A stretch of 64,000 nucleotides of DNA, from contig NZ_CP027858.1 of NCBI RefSeq assembly GCF_005519465.1, positions 4,650,001-4,714,000 on the forward strand, written 5' to 3'. Positions within the stretch are counted from its first letter, which is position 1. Each line of letters opens with the position of its first letter. Both the position numbers and the translations under genes were made by a program. The notes beneath the pieces were generated by a model. That model searched no databases and had not been told where the DNA came from. It was given only the letters and a program-made list of their open reading frames with translations. Positions 34,766-44,298 of the stretch are shown piece after piece. The DNA is from Streptomyces clavuligerus. GTDB lineage: Bacteria > Actinomycetota > Actinomycetes > Streptomycetales > Streptomycetaceae.

Positions 34766-35845
34766 TCAGGCGTCGCCGCCGGTACCTCCCTTGCCCTCCC
34801 CGCCCTTGGCGCCGTCGCCGCTGCCGCCGCCCGTGAACTTGTCGCGCAGCCGTCCCCCCAGGTCGCCCGCGCCACCGGCTATGTCACCGACCAGTTTCAT
34901 CAGCGGATCTTTGCTGGTGCGCACTGTGTCGGCGTAGTGCGAGGCCGTCTCCCGGAAGGAGTCGGTGACAGAGGTGTCCTGGTCCTCCGACCGCCGCGGG
35001 TAGTGACCGTCCATGATCCGCTGGTAGTCGCGGCTCTCGGCCCACTTCTTCAGCTCCGCCGCGCGGACCGTGGTGAAGGGGTGCGAGCGCGGCAGCACAT
35101 TCAGGATCTTCAGTACGGAGTCGCGGAGGTCGCCCGCCTTCTCGTACTCGTCGGCCTGGCGCAGGAACGCGTCGACGTTCATCTCATGGAGGTGGTTGCC
35201 CCCGGCTATCTTCATCAGCCCCCGCATCGAGGCCTGGAGATCCTGGCCCACCAGCAGCCCCGCCCGGTCCGCGGACAGCTCCGACTTGCGGAACCACTCC
35301 CGCAGCGCGGTGACGATCGCCATGATCGCCACATTGCCCAGCGGAATCCAGGCGACCTTCAGCGCCAGATTGGTCAGGAACAGCAGGATCGTGCGGTAGA
35401 CGGAGTGACCCGAGAGGGCGTGGCCCACCTCGTGCCCCACGACCGCCCGCATCTCCTCCTCGTCCAGCAGCTCCACCAGACCGGTGGTGACCACGATGAT
35501 CGGTTCGTCGAGGCCGATGCACATGGCGTTGGGGCGGGGGTCCTGCGTGACATACATCGCGGGGACCTTCTCCAGGTCCAGGATGTAGCAGGCCTCCCTC
35601 AGCATGGAGTTGAGGTGCGCGAACTGCTCATCGCCCACCCGCACCGAGTCGGAGAGGAAGAGCAGCCGCAGGCTGCGCTCGGGCAGCAGCCCGCTCATGG
35701 CCTTGAAGACGGTGTCGAAGCCGGTGAGTTTGCGCAGGGCGACCAGCGCGGAGCGGTCCGCGGGGTGCTCGTACGCCCGTGAGGAGATGCCCGGGAAGCG
35801 CTTGCGCTGCCTGCTCGGCACGTTGATCTGGCTGCTTTCGGACAT
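34766..35845 (-). CDS. M48-family zinc metalloprotease (HtpX/Ste24-like)
   Basis: 359 residues. The zinc site is His138-Glu139-Val-Gly-His142 (VVGHEVGHALSGHS); the third ligand is probably the Glu of KSELSADRAGLL. Two hydrophobic segments follow the HExxH (TILLFLTNLALKVAWIPLG and nearby). A Gly/Lys-rich C-terminal tail of about 30 residues is disordered. M48 proteases degrade membrane or envelope proteins. It is the only minus-strand gene between 17.6 and 50 kb and is convergent with the gene ending at 34630. Confidence 0.9.
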   Translation of the reverse strand: MSESSQINVPSRQRKRFPGISSRAYEHPADRSALVALRKLTGFDTVFKAMSGLLPERSLRLLFLSDSVRVGDEQFAHLNSMLREACYILDLEKVPAMYVTQDPRPNAMCIGLDEPIIVVTTGLVELLDEEEMRAVVGHEVGHALSGHSVYRTILLFLTNLALKVAWIPLGNVAIMAIVTALREWFRKSELSADRAGLLVGQDLQASMRGLMKIAGGNHLHEMNVDAFLRQADEYEKAGDLRDSVLKILNVLPRSHPFTTVRAAELKKWAESRDYQRIMDGHYPRRSEDQDTSVTDSFRETASHYADTVRTSKDPLMKLVGDIAGGAGDLGGRLRDKFTGGGSGDGAKGGEGKGGTGGDA

Positions 35846-36142
35846 TCATGCCCCCTGTAAACCGGTTGATACGTCGTGCGTGGGTGCTGTCGATCCGTAT
35901 CCGATCCGGAGTCGCCCCCTGACGGATCTCAGCGTAGGTGGTGGAATCGCCGGGCGCGGAGCCTGTGGATAACCTGGAAAGGGAGGTGTCCCCACCCCTG
36001 GCCCGGCGGTGCGGCACCGCTGGAACGGCGCCTTGATCCTCACAACGCCTGAGTCGGCGTGAGCGTGCCCGAGGGTGCCGCATACGATGTGGGCGAAGTC
36101 TCTCCGCTTCTGTTCCTCCGATTCGATAAGGGCCCGCCGAAG
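35846..36142. other. Divergent intergenic region with a DnaA-box-like site
   Basis: 297 nt between divergent genes. It contains TGTGGATAA at 35964-35972, the exact complement of the DnaA box TTATCCACA. It presumably holds both promoters; a -10-like CATACGAT occurs near 36080. No other element was recognised. Confidence 0.4.
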
Positions 36143-36301
36143 ATGAGCCTCACCAGCACCTCAGCCAACCTGGTCACTCTCGCCGAGGGCGACAAGGCGC
36201 TCAACCACCCCAGCCTTGAGCCGCTGGTCACCGGCGGTGGAGCGCTGATCGCGCTGCTCCTGCTGCTGTGGATCACCGTGAGCTTCAACCGCGACCGCTG
36301 A
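36143..36301 (+). CDS. 52-residue single-pass membrane protein
   Basis: A short protein, [20 protein letters not shown] at the N-terminus, one TM helix at about 30-46 ([18 protein letters not shown]), ending NRDR. It is probably N-out or N-in with no soluble domain. ATG 36143 was preferred over upstream in-frame codons because the peptide from here is compact. It lies 50 nt upstream of nadD. Function unknown. Confidence 0.7.
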   Translation: MSLTSTSANLVTLAEGDKALNHPSLEPLVTGGGALIALLLLLWITVSFNRDR

Positions 36302-36351
36302 ACGGGGCGGCCGGGGCGCACCGCGCGACTGTGTCAGTAGGCTCTGCACGC

Positions 36352-36975
36352 ATGGGAGAGCAGGAAGTGCCGAGGGGTTCCGGCGGCGGCCGGCGGCGGC
36401 TCGGGGTGATGGGCGGGACGTTCGACCCGGTCCACCACGGCCACCTGGTGGCCGCGAGCGAGGTGGCCGCCCTGTTCCATCTGGACGAGGTGGTGTTCGT
36501 TCCCACCGGGCAGCCGTGGCAGAAGACCCACAAGGCCGTGTCGCCCGCCGAGGACCGCTATCTGATGACGGTCATCGCCACGGCCTCCAATCCGCAGTTC
36601 TCGGTCAGCCGGATCGACATCGACCGTCCGGGGCCGACGTACACCATCGACACACTGCGGGATCTGCACGCCCTCAACGAGGACGCGGATCTGTTCTTCA
36701 TCACCGGGGCGGACGCGCTCTCGCAGATCCTCGGCTGGCGTGACGCGACCGAGCTGTTCTCCCTGGCCCACTTCATCGGGGTGACCCGGCCGGGTCACGA
36801 CCTGACGGACGACGGGCTGCCCGAGGGCAAGGTGTCGCTGGTGGAGGTCCCGGCGCTGGCGATCTCGTCCACCGATTGCCGCGCCCGGGTCGCCAAGGAC
36901 GATCCCGTCTGGTATTTGGTGCCCGACGGTGTGGTGCGCTACATCGACAAGCGCCAGTTGTACCGCGGCACATGA
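36352..36975 (+). CDS. nadD: Nicotinate-nucleotide adenylyltransferase
   Basis: 207 residues. It joins nicotinate mononucleotide to ATP-derived AMP in NAD synthesis. Seen: the [12 protein letters not shown] nucleotidyltransferase motif (HxGH type), [10 protein letters not shown], and the C-terminal [10 protein letters not shown] motif. ATG 36352 lies 8 nt after TAGGCT (36338-36343). It begins an actinobacterial order nadD-LCP-rsfS-phosphatase. Confidence 0.95.
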   Translation: MGEQEVPRGSGGGRRRLGVMGGTFDPVHHGHLVAASEVAALFHLDEVVFVPTGQPWQKTHKAVSPAEDRYLMTVIATASNPQFSVSRIDIDRPGPTYTIDTLRDLHALNEDADLFFITGADALSQILGWRDATELFSLAHFIGVTRPGHDLTDDGLPEGKVSLVEVPALAISSTDCRARVAKDDPVWYLVPDGVVRYIDKRQLYRGT

Positions 36976-36994
36976 GCCGTGGAGAGGGGCATCG

Positions 36995-38557
36995 GTGAAC
37001 GACCAGCAGAACCCGTACGACCCGTATTACCCGCAGCCGCGGCTCATCGGCTACGACGAGTACGGGCAGCCGGTCTACGAGCAGCCCCCGCAGTACGACC
37101 CGTACGCGTACCAGAGCTATGAGCAGGGCGGGTCGTTCCCCCCGCAGCCGCAGCCGCAGCCGGCCGTGCCGTACGAGCAGCCGTATCCGCATCCGCCGTC
37201 GCCGTTCCCGCAGTACCCCGAGGGCACCGGCGGAGCACCGGCCCCGGCTCCCGCCCCGCAGGTGTTCACCGTGCCGGACCAGCGCGGGCCCTCGGCGGAC
37301 GGCGGCGAGTACCGCACCGGGCAGTTCTCGTTCATCGAGGAGCAGGACGAGACGTCGGAAGACGTCATCGACTGGCTGAAGTTCACCGAGAGCCGCTCCG
37401 AGCGGCGGGAGGAGGCCCGGCGCCGCGGGCGCAACCGGGTCATCGCCCTCGTGGCCGTCGTCGTCCTGCTGCTCGCGGGCGGCGCCGGTTATCTCTGGTA
37501 CTCGGGCGGTCTGCCCGGCGGTTCCGAGGACAGCCCCGCGGGTACGGCCGCAGCCGGGCCGCAGAAGCGGGACCTCATCGTGGTGCATCTGCACAACACC
37601 AAGAAGAAGGGCACGTCGACAGCGCTCCTCGTGGCCAATTCCACGACCCGTCAGGGTGCCACCGTGCTGCTGCCCAACGCCCTGTCCGTCACCCGCGACG
37701 ACGGCACCGGCACCACTCTCGGTGCCTCCGTCGACGAGGACGGGTCCGACGGCACCCGTGAGGCCGTCGGCGCCCTGCTCGGCGCCGAGATCACCGGAAC
37801 CTGGCGGCTCGACACCCCCTTCCTGGAGAACCTGGTCGAACTGGTCGGCGGTGTCGACCTCACCACCGACACGGCCGTCCCGGCTCCCAAGGGCGGTGAC
37901 CCCCTCGTCCGCAAGGGTGAGAACCAGACACTCAACGGGAGAGCCGCCGTCGCCTACGCCACTCACCGGGGCACCGGCGAGGCAGAGACCGCTCAGCTCC
38001 AGCGGTTCGGCCAGATCATGCAGGCGGTCCTGCGCAAGCTCCCGAGCGATGCGAAATCGGCCACGGTCACCGTCGAGACCCTGGGCCAGATCCTCGACCC
38101 CTCCCTCACCGAGAGCGCCCTGGGCGCGTCCCTCGCCACGCTCTCCGAGTACGCCAAGGGCGGCGACTACCGCACCGAGCTGCTTCCCGTTCAGCAGGAC
38201 GGCGGCCTCACCGCCGACGCGGTGGACGCGGTCGTCAAGGACGTCCTCGGCGGCTCGGTCGCCACGCCGGACAAGGACGCGGCCCTCCGGGTGGAGATCC
38301 GCAACGCCACCGGACAGCCGTCGGTCTCCGAGCGCGCCCGGGTTCTGCTGGTCAACGGCGGATATTCGGTCACCGACAGCAAAACGGCCGATCCCGCGGC
38401 CACCTCCGAGGTCAGCTACGGCGAAGAGGCCCGCAGGGCGGACGCCGTGGAGGTCGCCAAGACCCTGGGACTCCCGGAAAGCGCCGTACGGCAGACGGAC
38501 CGGGCAGCGGGCAGCGCGGTCGCCGTGGTGCTCGGCCAGGACTTCCCCACCGGCTGA
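36995..38557 (+). CDS. LCP-LytR_C wall-glycopolymer transferase, PdtA-like
   Basis: 520 residues. A Pro/Tyr/Gln-rich cytoplasmic arm (1-100), TM helix at about 151-168 (VIALVAVVVLLLAGGAGYLWYSG), an LCP-type domain (about 185-370; KRDLIVVHLHN, LLPNALSV, VELVGGVDLTTD, LNGRAAVAYATHRG), then a LytR_C domain (about 425-515; VEIRNATGQPSVSERARVLL). LCP enzymes attach lipid-linked anionic polymers to peptidoglycan. In S. coelicolor the LCP gene beside nadD/rsfS is PdtA (SCO2578), needed for polydiglycosylphosphate in the spore wall. This is probably the orthologue (position and architecture; not searched). The canonical DRLT-type LCP motif is degenerate here. GTG 36995. Confidence 0.85.
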   Translation: MNDQQNPYDPYYPQPRLIGYDEYGQPVYEQPPQYDPYAYQSYEQGGSFPPQPQPQPAVPYEQPYPHPPSPFPQYPEGTGGAPAPAPAPQVFTVPDQRGPSADGGEYRTGQFSFIEEQDETSEDVIDWLKFTESRSERREEARRRGRNRVIALVAVVVLLLAGGAGYLWYSGGLPGGSEDSPAGTAAAGPQKRDLIVVHLHNTKKKGTSTALLVANSTTRQGATVLLPNALSVTRDDGTGTTLGASVDEDGSDGTREAVGALLGAEITGTWRLDTPFLENLVELVGGVDLTTDTAVPAPKGGDPLVRKGENQTLNGRAAVAYATHRGTGEAETAQLQRFGQIMQAVLRKLPSDAKSATVTVETLGQILDPSLTESALGASLATLSEYAKGGDYRTELLPVQQDGGLTADAVDAVVKDVLGGSVATPDKDAALRVEIRNATGQPSVSERARVLLVNGGYSVTDSKTADPAATSEVSYGEEARRADAVEVAKTLGLPESAVRQTDRAAGSAVAVVLGQDFPTG

Positions 38558-38564
38558 CGAAGCG

Positions 38565-38590
38565 CGGCCCCCGGCTCGGACCGGGGGCCG
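38565..38590 (+). terminator. Terminator after the LCP gene
   Basis: A perfect 10-bp stem (CGGCCCCCGG with CCGGGGGCCG) and a CTCGGA loop, 7 nt after the stop. Confidence 0.75.
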
Positions 38591-38769
38591 CCGCCGGGCT
38601 CCCGGCCGGGTCCCGAGCCGGTGTGCGGGCGCGGTCCACACCCTGTCCCACCCCCGCTGAACAGGGAGAACGGCATGTCGATCAGTGGGGGTGAGGAATC
38701 CTGGAGAGGACTGTCGGCGGTACATGAGACCCTGGAGGGGACTATCGGACCGCTGACGAAAGCCTGCTT

Positions 38770-39216
38770 GTGACCGCTACGGACCGCTCCATCGAGCTTG
38801 TCAACCTCGCCGCCCAGGCGGCTGCCGACCGGCTCGCGCACGACATCATCGCGTACGACGTGAGTGATGTGCTGTCGATCACCGACGCCTTCCTGCTCGC
38901 ATCCGCGCCCAACGACCGCCAGGTCAAGTCCATCGTCGACGAGATCGAGGAGCGGCTGAGCAAGGAGCTGGGCGCCAAGCCGGTGCGCCGGGAAGGCGAC
39001 CGCGACGCCCGCTGGATCCTGCTCGACTACGTCGACATCGTGGTCCACGTCCAGCACAGTGAGGAGCGGGTCTTCTACGCCCTGGAGCGGCTGTGGAAGG
39101 ACTGCCCCGAGCTGCCGCTGCCCGAGGACGCCCAGAAGACCCGCGGCAAGGCCCAGGAACACGCCGAGCTCACCGGCAGCACCGGCACCGGCTCCCCGGA
39201 CGGTGAGTTGAGCTGA
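38770..39216 (+). CDS. rsfS: Ribosome silencing factor RsfS
   Basis: 148 residues. It binds bL14 and blocks subunit joining in stationary phase. Seen: the DUF143 core DVSDVLSITDAFLLASAPNDRQVKSI and DARWILLDYVDIVVHVQHSEERVFYALERLW. The C-terminal 25 residues are a polar tail. GTG 38770. The upstream region carries an imperfect 17-bp direct repeat (38701-38717 and 38732-38748). It overlaps the next gene by 4 nt. Confidence 0.94.
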   Translation: MTATDRSIELVNLAAQAAADRLAHDIIAYDVSDVLSITDAFLLASAPNDRQVKSIVDEIEERLSKELGAKPVRREGDRDARWILLDYVDIVVHVQHSEERVFYALERLWKDCPELPLPEDAQKTRGKAQEHAELTGSTGTGSPDGELS

Positions 39217-39869
39217 ACGAGGACGCGTACAAGCGCACCGGCCGCCGCATCGTCCTGTGGCGGCACGGGCAGACCGCATGGAATCTGGACCGCCGTTTCC
39301 AGGGCACCACGGACATCCCGCTGACCGAGAGCGGCGTGGCCCAGGCGCGCCGGGCCGCGCGGCTGCTCGCCTCCCTCAAGCCGGACGCGATCATCGCCTC
39401 CGACCTCAAGCGGGCCTCGGCCACCGCCGTCGAACTGTCCGAGCTGACCGGTCTGCCCGTGGTCTACGACGAGGCTCTGCGCGAGACGTACGCGGGGGTC
39501 TGGCAGGGGCTGACCCACGAGGAGATCAAGCAGCGGTACGAGGAGCAGTACACCGCGTGGAAGCGGGGTGAGCCCGTGCGGCGCGGCGGCGGTGAGCTGG
39601 AGACCGAGGTCGCCGACCGGGCCGCCCCGGTGGTGCTGCGCCACATCGAGCGCCTCCCGGAGGACGGCACCCTGGTGGTGGCGAGCCATGGCGGCACGAT
39701 CCGCACCACGATCGGGCGGCTCCTCGGTCTGGAACCGCGGCACTGGGAGAGCCTCGGCGGGCTCTCCAACTGCTGCTGGTCGGTCCTGGGCGAGGGCGCG
39801 CGGGGCTGGCGTCTCCTGGAGCACAACGCCGGCACCCTCCCGGAGCCGGTCCTCGGCGACGACGACTGA
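39213..39869 (+). CDS. Histidine phosphatase (phosphoglycerate mutase-like), CTG start
   Basis: 218 residues from CTG 39213, which overlaps the rsfS stop as CTGA. The catalytic motif is Arg17-His18-Gly19 (WRHGQTAWN), the second histidine is in VVASHGGTIRT, and the ExxAGxWQGL-like YAGVWQGL is present. The substrate is unknown; many such actinobacterial enzymes are phosphatases rather than mutases. The frame is closed by TGA at 39204-39206, and no ATG, GTG or TTG occurs before the RHG motif, so a CTG start is required; starting at GTG 39336 would delete the catalytic site. Confidence 0.9.
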   Translation: MNEDAYKRTGRRIVLWRHGQTAWNLDRRFQGTTDIPLTESGVAQARRAARLLASLKPDAIIASDLKRASATAVELSELTGLPVVYDEALRETYAGVWQGLTHEEIKQRYEEQYTAWKRGEPVRRGGGELETEVADRAAPVVLRHIERLPEDGTLVVASHGGTIRTTIGRLLGLEPRHWESLGGLSNCCWSVLGEGARGWRLLEHNAGTLPEPVLGDDD

Positions 39870-40020
39870 CCCGGTCGGGCACCGCACAGACCAGGGCGGA
39901 CCCCCGTCCGGACGCAGCACAGGCCCTCGTCCGGGTGCCGGGGGCGGCCGTGCGGTGACGGTCCGCGGGGCCGCCGGGCACCACCCCGGCGGCCCGGTCC
40001 GGGCGCCCCGACCGCCGGAT

Positions 40021-40050
40021 TTCACTTTTCGGCAGGTCACAGGCTAAAGT
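40021..40050 (+). promoter_or_regulatory. Promoter of tRNA-Ala copy 1
   Basis: TTCACT (40021-40026), an 18-nt spacer and TAAAGT (40045-40050), 37 nt before the tRNA. The preceding 39870-40020 interval is GC-rich and has no gene. Confidence 0.6.
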
Positions 40051-40086
40051 TCTTCTTGTTCGCAGCGCAGAGCGCGAAGAACGCAA

Positions 40087-40159
<73 letters not shown>

Positions 40160-40188
40160 CAGAACGCATCACGCCGATCCCGTCCTCG

Positions 40189-40210
40189 CAAGAGGGCGGG
40201 ATTTCGCGTT
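40189..40210 (+). terminator. Terminator after tRNA-Ala copy 1
   Basis: A 9-bp stem (one G-T pair) capped by a GCAA tetraloop, followed by ATTTCGCGTTT. Confidence 0.75.
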
Positions 40211-40225
40211 TGAGGAGGGAATGTC

Positions 40226-40426
40226 GTGTCAACGCCGCTGACCTCGGACCCTTGCCGTGGCAGAATCGGACGGCCGGACTGGACCATCCGGCCAGGACGG
40301 GGGGAGGGCGTGATGACCGTCCTCCTGAGCTGCCCGTCCTGCGGCTCGGTGAATGTCGCCCAGGTCCTCGGCGACAACGGCGGGGTTACTTACGTGTGCA
40401 CGTCATGCGGTCACAGCTGGAGCTGA
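40226..40426 (+). CDS. Small zinc-ribbon protein
   Basis: 66 residues from GTG 40226 (AGGAGGG at 40213-40219), or 37 residues from ATG 40313 (GGGGGAGGG upstream). The shared C-terminus is a textbook zinc ribbon: Cys-Pro-Ser-Cys at LLSCPSCGSVNV and Cys-Thr-Ser-Cys at YVCTSCGHSWS. Such 4-Cys knuckles bind zinc and often nucleic acid. It ends exactly where the next small gene begins, so the pair is probably one operon, wholly enclosed by the tRNA-Ala copies. Confidence 0.65.
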   Translation: MSTPLTSDPCRGRIGRPDWTIRPGRGEGVMTVLLSCPSCGSVNVAQVLGDNGGVTYVCTSCGHSWS

Positions 40427-40429
40427 GTG

Positions 40430-40663
40430 ATGGGGGCACACAGGCGTAAGTGCGACTGGTGCGGCAGCGGCACGCCCATCGTCCGGGACATGGAACCTCT
40501 CAACCCCGAGTACCAGTACTGGTGCGAGGAGTGCGCGCGGGCGCTGATCATAAAAGGCGACCCGATCGAGACCTATCGGGAACTGGAGGGCGAGCCGATC
40601 TACGGCCGCCTCCTGGACGAGCACTGCACGCTCAAACGCTTCTACTCCTTCGCCACCGCGTGA
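40430..40663 (+). CDS. Small CxxC/CxxC protein
   Basis: 77 residues (ATG 40430; GTG 40427 abuts the preceding stop). The N-terminal half has Cys-Asp-Trp-Cys and, 25 residues on, Cys-Glu-Glu-Cys, a probable zinc site; the C-terminal half (DPIETYRELEGEPIYGRLLDEH) is helical and acidic. GGAG at 40419-40422 lies inside the previous gene, implying coupling. I do not recognise the family. Codon use looks ordinary for the window, with no strong sign of transfer. Confidence 0.65.
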   Translation: MGAHRRKCDWCGSGTPIVRDMEPLNPEYQYWCEECARALIIKGDPIETYRELEGEPIYGRLLDEHCTLKRFYSFATA

Positions 40664-40754
40664 ACACTCGCCCGCTCGCTAACGGGCATCCCATGGCAAA
40701 CCGACCCGAACGGGTATGCCTGCTCACCCCTCTCCCGGGGGCGGGGGAGCGGAT

Positions 40755-40784
40755 TTGGTGAAGCGCGGGGGGCAGGGTTAATGT
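40755..40784 (+). promoter_or_regulatory. Promoter of tRNA-Ala copy 2
   Basis: TTGGTG (40755-40760), 18 nt, TAATGT (40779-40784), 53 nt before the tRNA. TTGTCCACG at 40784-40792 resembles a streptomycete DnaA box. Confidence 0.55.
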
Positions 40785-40837
40785 TGTCCACGTCGCCGCA
40801 ACGGGGAGGAAAAACCGGGGCGGAGGACATCTCGCAA

Positions 40838-40910
<73 letters not shown>

Positions 40911-40920
40911 CAGGAAACAG

Positions 40921-40952
40921 GCGGCGGCTCACCCGATCGGGTGAGCCGCCGC
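40921..40952 (+). terminator. Terminator after tRNA-Ala copy 2
   Basis: A 32-nt perfect palindrome (40921-40936 with 40937-40952) followed by TTCTGTCT. Confidence 0.85.
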
Positions 40953-41059
40953 TTCTGTCTGCTCCCGGCCCGTCCGCGCCCCGTCGCCCCGTCCGCCCCC
41001 CGGGCCGTCCCGGCGCCCGTTCCTGAGCGCTGGAACCGCCCCTGCGGTACCCTGGCGCC

Positions 41060-41098
41060 ATGCGTGCCGTACGCCTTCTGCTTAGCGAGCCGCGCTGA
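41060..41098 (+). CDS. leuS leader peptide MRAVRLLLSEPR
   Basis: A 12-codon peptide with three consecutive leucine codons (CTT CTG CTT at 41075-41083), two of them CTT, which is rare in this genome. The ATG lies 6 nt after TACCCT (41048-41053), so translation is leaderless. Leader peptides with attenuators ahead of leuS have been predicted in Streptomyces (established in silico). Slow decoding of Leu codons would signal low charged tRNA-Leu. Confidence 0.88.
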   Translation: MRAVRLLLSEPR

Positions 41099-41175
41099 TC
41101 AGTCCCGACGAACGGACGACGGTCCGGTCGGAATCAGCGCGGCGTCCCCTCCTGTGCGAGGGGTCCTTTTGTTTG
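41089..41175 (+). promoter_or_regulatory. leuS transcription attenuator
   Basis: Stem 1: GCCGCGCTGAT (41089-41099) pairs perfectly with ATCAGCGCGGC (41133-41143), extended by CCGAC/GTCGG inside. It begins just after the leader Leu codons and covers the leader stop. Stem 2: CCCCTC (41146-41151) with GAGGGG (41158-41163), followed by TCCTTTTGTTTG, a terminator. A ribosome position on the leader should decide whether stem 1 forms. The exact antiterminator pairing was not worked out. Confidence 0.75.
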
Positions 41176-41230
41176 TGGGCCCTGCCGCTGTGAACCGCTG
41201 GCAGAGACGATCGATGGAGCCTTAAGGATC

Positions 41231-44095
41231 ATGAGCGAGACGAATTCCGCTGCCTCCGCTGCCGAGGTGGCCGCGCCCCACCGCTACACGGCCGCGCTGG
41301 CCGCCGAGATCGAGGCACGCTGGCAGGACTTCTGGGAGGCCGACGGCACCTACGAGGCCCCGAACCCGAGCGGCGATCTCGCCGGGGACCCGGCCGTGGC
41401 GGCCCGTCCCAAGAAGTTCGTGATGGACATGTTCCCCTATCCCTCCGGCGCCGGTCTGCACGTCGGTCACCCCCTGGGGTACATCGCCACCGATGTCTAC
41501 GCCCGCCACCAGCGCATGACCGGCCACAACGTGCTCCACACGCTGGGCTTCGACGCCTTCGGCCTGCCCGCGGAGCAGCACGCCGTCGCCACCGGGGTAC
41601 ACCCCCGGGTGTCCACCGAGGACGCCATGGCGAACATGAAGCGCCAGCTCCGCCGCTTGGGCCTGGGCCACGACCAGCGCCGCTCGATCGCCACGATCGA
41701 CCCCGAGTACTACCGCTGGACGCAGTGGATCTTCCTCCAGATCTTCAACTCCTGGTACGACACCGAGGCCGGCCGCGCGCGCCCCGTCGCCGAGCTGGTG
41801 GAGCAGTTCGAGAGCAGCGAACGGGCCCTCCCGGACGGACGCGCCTGGAGCGAACTGAGCGCCGTCGAGCGCGCCGACGTGCTGGGCGGGTACCGGCTGG
41901 CGTACGCCGCCGACGCCCCCGTCAACTGGTGCCCCGGCCTGGGCACGGTGCTGGCCAATGAGGAGGTCACCGCCGACGGCCGGTCCGAGCGCGGCAACTT
42001 CCCGGTCTTCAAGGCCAACCTGCGCCAGTGGAACATGCGCATCACCGCCTACGCCGACCGCCTGCTGGCGGACCTGGACGCCCTGGACTGGCCCGAGGCC
42101 ATCAAGCTCCAGCAGCGCAACTGGATCGGCCGCTCCGAGGGCGCGCGGGTCGAGTTCCGGGTCGACGGCCACGACGACGCCCGGATCACCGTCTTCACCA
42201 CCCGTCCCGACACCGTGTTCGGCGCGACCTACATGGTCCTGGCCCCCGAGCACGACCTGATCGACTCCGTGCTGCCCGCCGAATGGCCCCAGGGCGTCAA
42301 GGAGGCATGGACCTCGGGCGCGGGCACCCCCGCCGAGGCCGTCTCCGCGTACCGCAAGCAGGCCCAGACCAAGAGCGACGTCGAGCGGCAGACCGAGCAC
42401 AAGAACAAGACCGGTGTCTTCACCGGCGCGTACGCCGTCAACCCGGTCACCGGCACTCGAATCCCGGTCTTCGTCGCCGACTACGTCCTCATGGGCTACG
42501 GCACCGGCGCGATCATGGCCGTCCCCGGCCAGGACGAGCGCGACTGGGAGTTCGCCGAGGCGTTCGGGCTGCCGATCGTCCGCACCGTGCAGCCGCCCCA
42601 GGGCTGGGAGGGCGAGGCGTACACCGGCCAGGGCCCGGCCATCAACTCCTCCAACGACGAGATCTCCCTGGACGGCCTGGGCGTCGACGAGGCCAAGTCC
42701 CGCATCATCCGGTGGATGACCGAGCGCGGCATCGGCGAGGGCACGATCAACTACCGGCTGCGTGACTGGCTGTTCAGCCGCCAGCGGTACTGGGGCGAGC
42801 CCTTCCCGGTCGTCTACGACGAGGACGGCATCGCGCACGCCCTGCCGGAGTCGATGCTTCCGCTGGAGCTGCCCGACATCGACGACTACTCGCCGCGCAC
42901 CTTCGACCCCGACGACGCCGACAGCCGCCCCGAGCCGCCGCTCTCCCGCAACGAGGAGTGGGTCGAGGTCACCCTCGACCTGGGCGACGGTCCCCGCACC
43001 TACCGGCGGGAGACCAACACCATGCCCAACTGGGCCGGGTCCTGCTGGTACGAGCTGCGCTACCTGGACCCGCACAACAGCGAGAAGCTGGTCGACCCGG
43101 GCATCGAGCAGTACTGGATGGGCCCCCGCGAGGGCATGCCGCACGGCGGTGTCGACCTGTACGTGGGCGGCGCGGAGCACGCCGTACTGCATCTGCTGTA
43201 CGCGCGGTTCTGGTCCAAGGTGCTGTTCGACCTGGGGCACATCTCCTCCCCGGAGCCGTTCCACAAGCTGTTCAACCAGGGCATGATCCAGGCGTATGTC
43301 TACCGGGACAGCCGAGGCTTCGCGGTGCCCGCCGCCGAGGTCGAGGAGCGCGAGGACGGCACGTTCGTCTACGCCGGTGAGCCGGTCAAGCGCGAGCTGG
43401 GCAAGATGGGCAAGTCCCTGAAGAACGCCGTCACGCCCGACGAGATCGCCGCCGAGTACGGTGCGGACACCCTGCGTCTGTACGAGATGGCCATGGGCCC
43501 CCTGGACGTCTCGCGGCCCTGGGACACCCGTGCCGTGGTCGGCCAGTACCGACTGCTCCAGCGGCTGTGGCGCAACGTCGTCGACGAGTCGACCGGCGCG
43601 GTCACGGTCGTCGACGGCGAGCCCGACGAGGCCACGCTGCGCGCCCTGCACAAGGCGATCGACGGCGTCGGACAGGACCTGGCGGCCCTGCGCTTCAATA
43701 CCGCCATCGCCAAGCTCACCGAGCTGAACAACCACCTGACCAAGACTGGCGGCCCGCTCCCCCGGGCCGTGGCCGAGCCGCTGGTGCTGCTCATCGCCCC
43801 GCTGGCTCCGCACATCGCCGAGGAGCTGTGGCGCCGCCTGGGCCACCAGGACTCCGTGGTCCACCGGTCCTTCCCGGTCGCCGACCCTGCCTATGTTGTG
43901 GACGAGTCCGTGACCTGCGTGGTTCAGGTCAAGGGCAAGATCAAGGCGCGGATCGAGGTGGCCCCGTCGATCTCCGACGAGGAGCTGGAGGCGCTGGCGC
44001 TGGCCGACCCGGCGGTGGTCGCGGCCCTCGGTGGCGCCGGGATCCGCAAGGTGATCGTGCGGGCGCCGAAGCTGGTGAACATCGTCCCGGCCTAG
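41231..44095 (+). CDS. leuS: Leucyl-tRNA synthetase
   Basis: 954 residues, class Ia. It charges tRNA-Leu and edits mischarged products. Seen: the HIGH-equivalent [16 protein letters not shown] near residue 75, a CP1 editing domain (about 290-480) with [12 protein letters not shown], the KMSKS loop as KMGKS ([12 protein letters not shown]), and a C-terminal anticodon-binding region ending [17 protein letters not shown] at 41224-41228 precedes the ATG. Expression is probably controlled by the attenuator upstream. Confidence 0.97.
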   Translation: MSETNSAASAAEVAAPHRYTAALAAEIEARWQDFWEADGTYEAPNPSGDLAGDPAVAARPKKFVMDMFPYPSGAGLHVGHPLGYIATDVYARHQRMTGHNVLHTLGFDAFGLPAEQHAVATGVHPRVSTEDAMANMKRQLRRLGLGHDQRRSIATIDPEYYRWTQWIFLQIFNSWYDTEAGRARPVAELVEQFESSERALPDGRAWSELSAVERADVLGGYRLAYAADAPVNWCPGLGTVLANEEVTADGRSERGNFPVFKANLRQWNMRITAYADRLLADLDALDWPEAIKLQQRNWIGRSEGARVEFRVDGHDDARITVFTTRPDTVFGATYMVLAPEHDLIDSVLPAEWPQGVKEAWTSGAGTPAEAVSAYRKQAQTKSDVERQTEHKNKTGVFTGAYAVNPVTGTRIPVFVADYVLMGYGTGAIMAVPGQDERDWEFAEAFGLPIVRTVQPPQGWEGEAYTGQGPAINSSNDEISLDGLGVDEAKSRIIRWMTERGIGEGTINYRLRDWLFSRQRYWGEPFPVVYDEDGIAHALPESMLPLELPDIDDYSPRTFDPDDADSRPEPPLSRNEEWVEVTLDLGDGPRTYRRETNTMPNWAGSCWYELRYLDPHNSEKLVDPGIEQYWMGPREGMPHGGVDLYVGGAEHAVLHLLYARFWSKVLFDLGHISSPEPFHKLFNQGMIQAYVYRDSRGFAVPAAEVEEREDGTFVYAGEPVKRELGKMGKSLKNAVTPDEIAAEYGADTLRLYEMAMGPLDVSRPWDTRAVVGQYRLLQRLWRNVVDESTGAVTVVDGEPDEATLRALHKAIDGVGQDLAALRFNTAIAKLTELNNHLTKTGGPLPRAVAEPLVLLIAPLAPHIAEELWRRLGHQDSVVHRSFPVADPAYVVDESVTCVVQVKGKIKARIEVAPSISDEELEALALADPAVVAALGGAGIRKVIVRAPKLVNIVPA

Positions 44096-44102
44096 CCGGA
44101 CA

Positions 44103-44132
44103 CCGGGTGCGGGCGCCGCCGTCCGCACCCGG
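44103..44132 (+). terminator. leuS terminator
   Basis: A perfect 10-bp stem (CCGGGTGCGG with CCGCACCCGG), 8 nt after the stop. Confidence 0.7.
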
Positions 44133-44298
44133 AGAGCACGGAGGAGTATTCCTCAAAGGCAGGTTGGGGGTTCTCGATGGAACCCTCGGCCCGCCCACTC
44201 CGTTTACGGTGGAGAAGAACACCGGGAAGACCGGCGGGACGGACACCCCGCCGGACGGAGCGGGCCGGACCGGAGCAGCCGACGCCGAAGGGGCGCCC

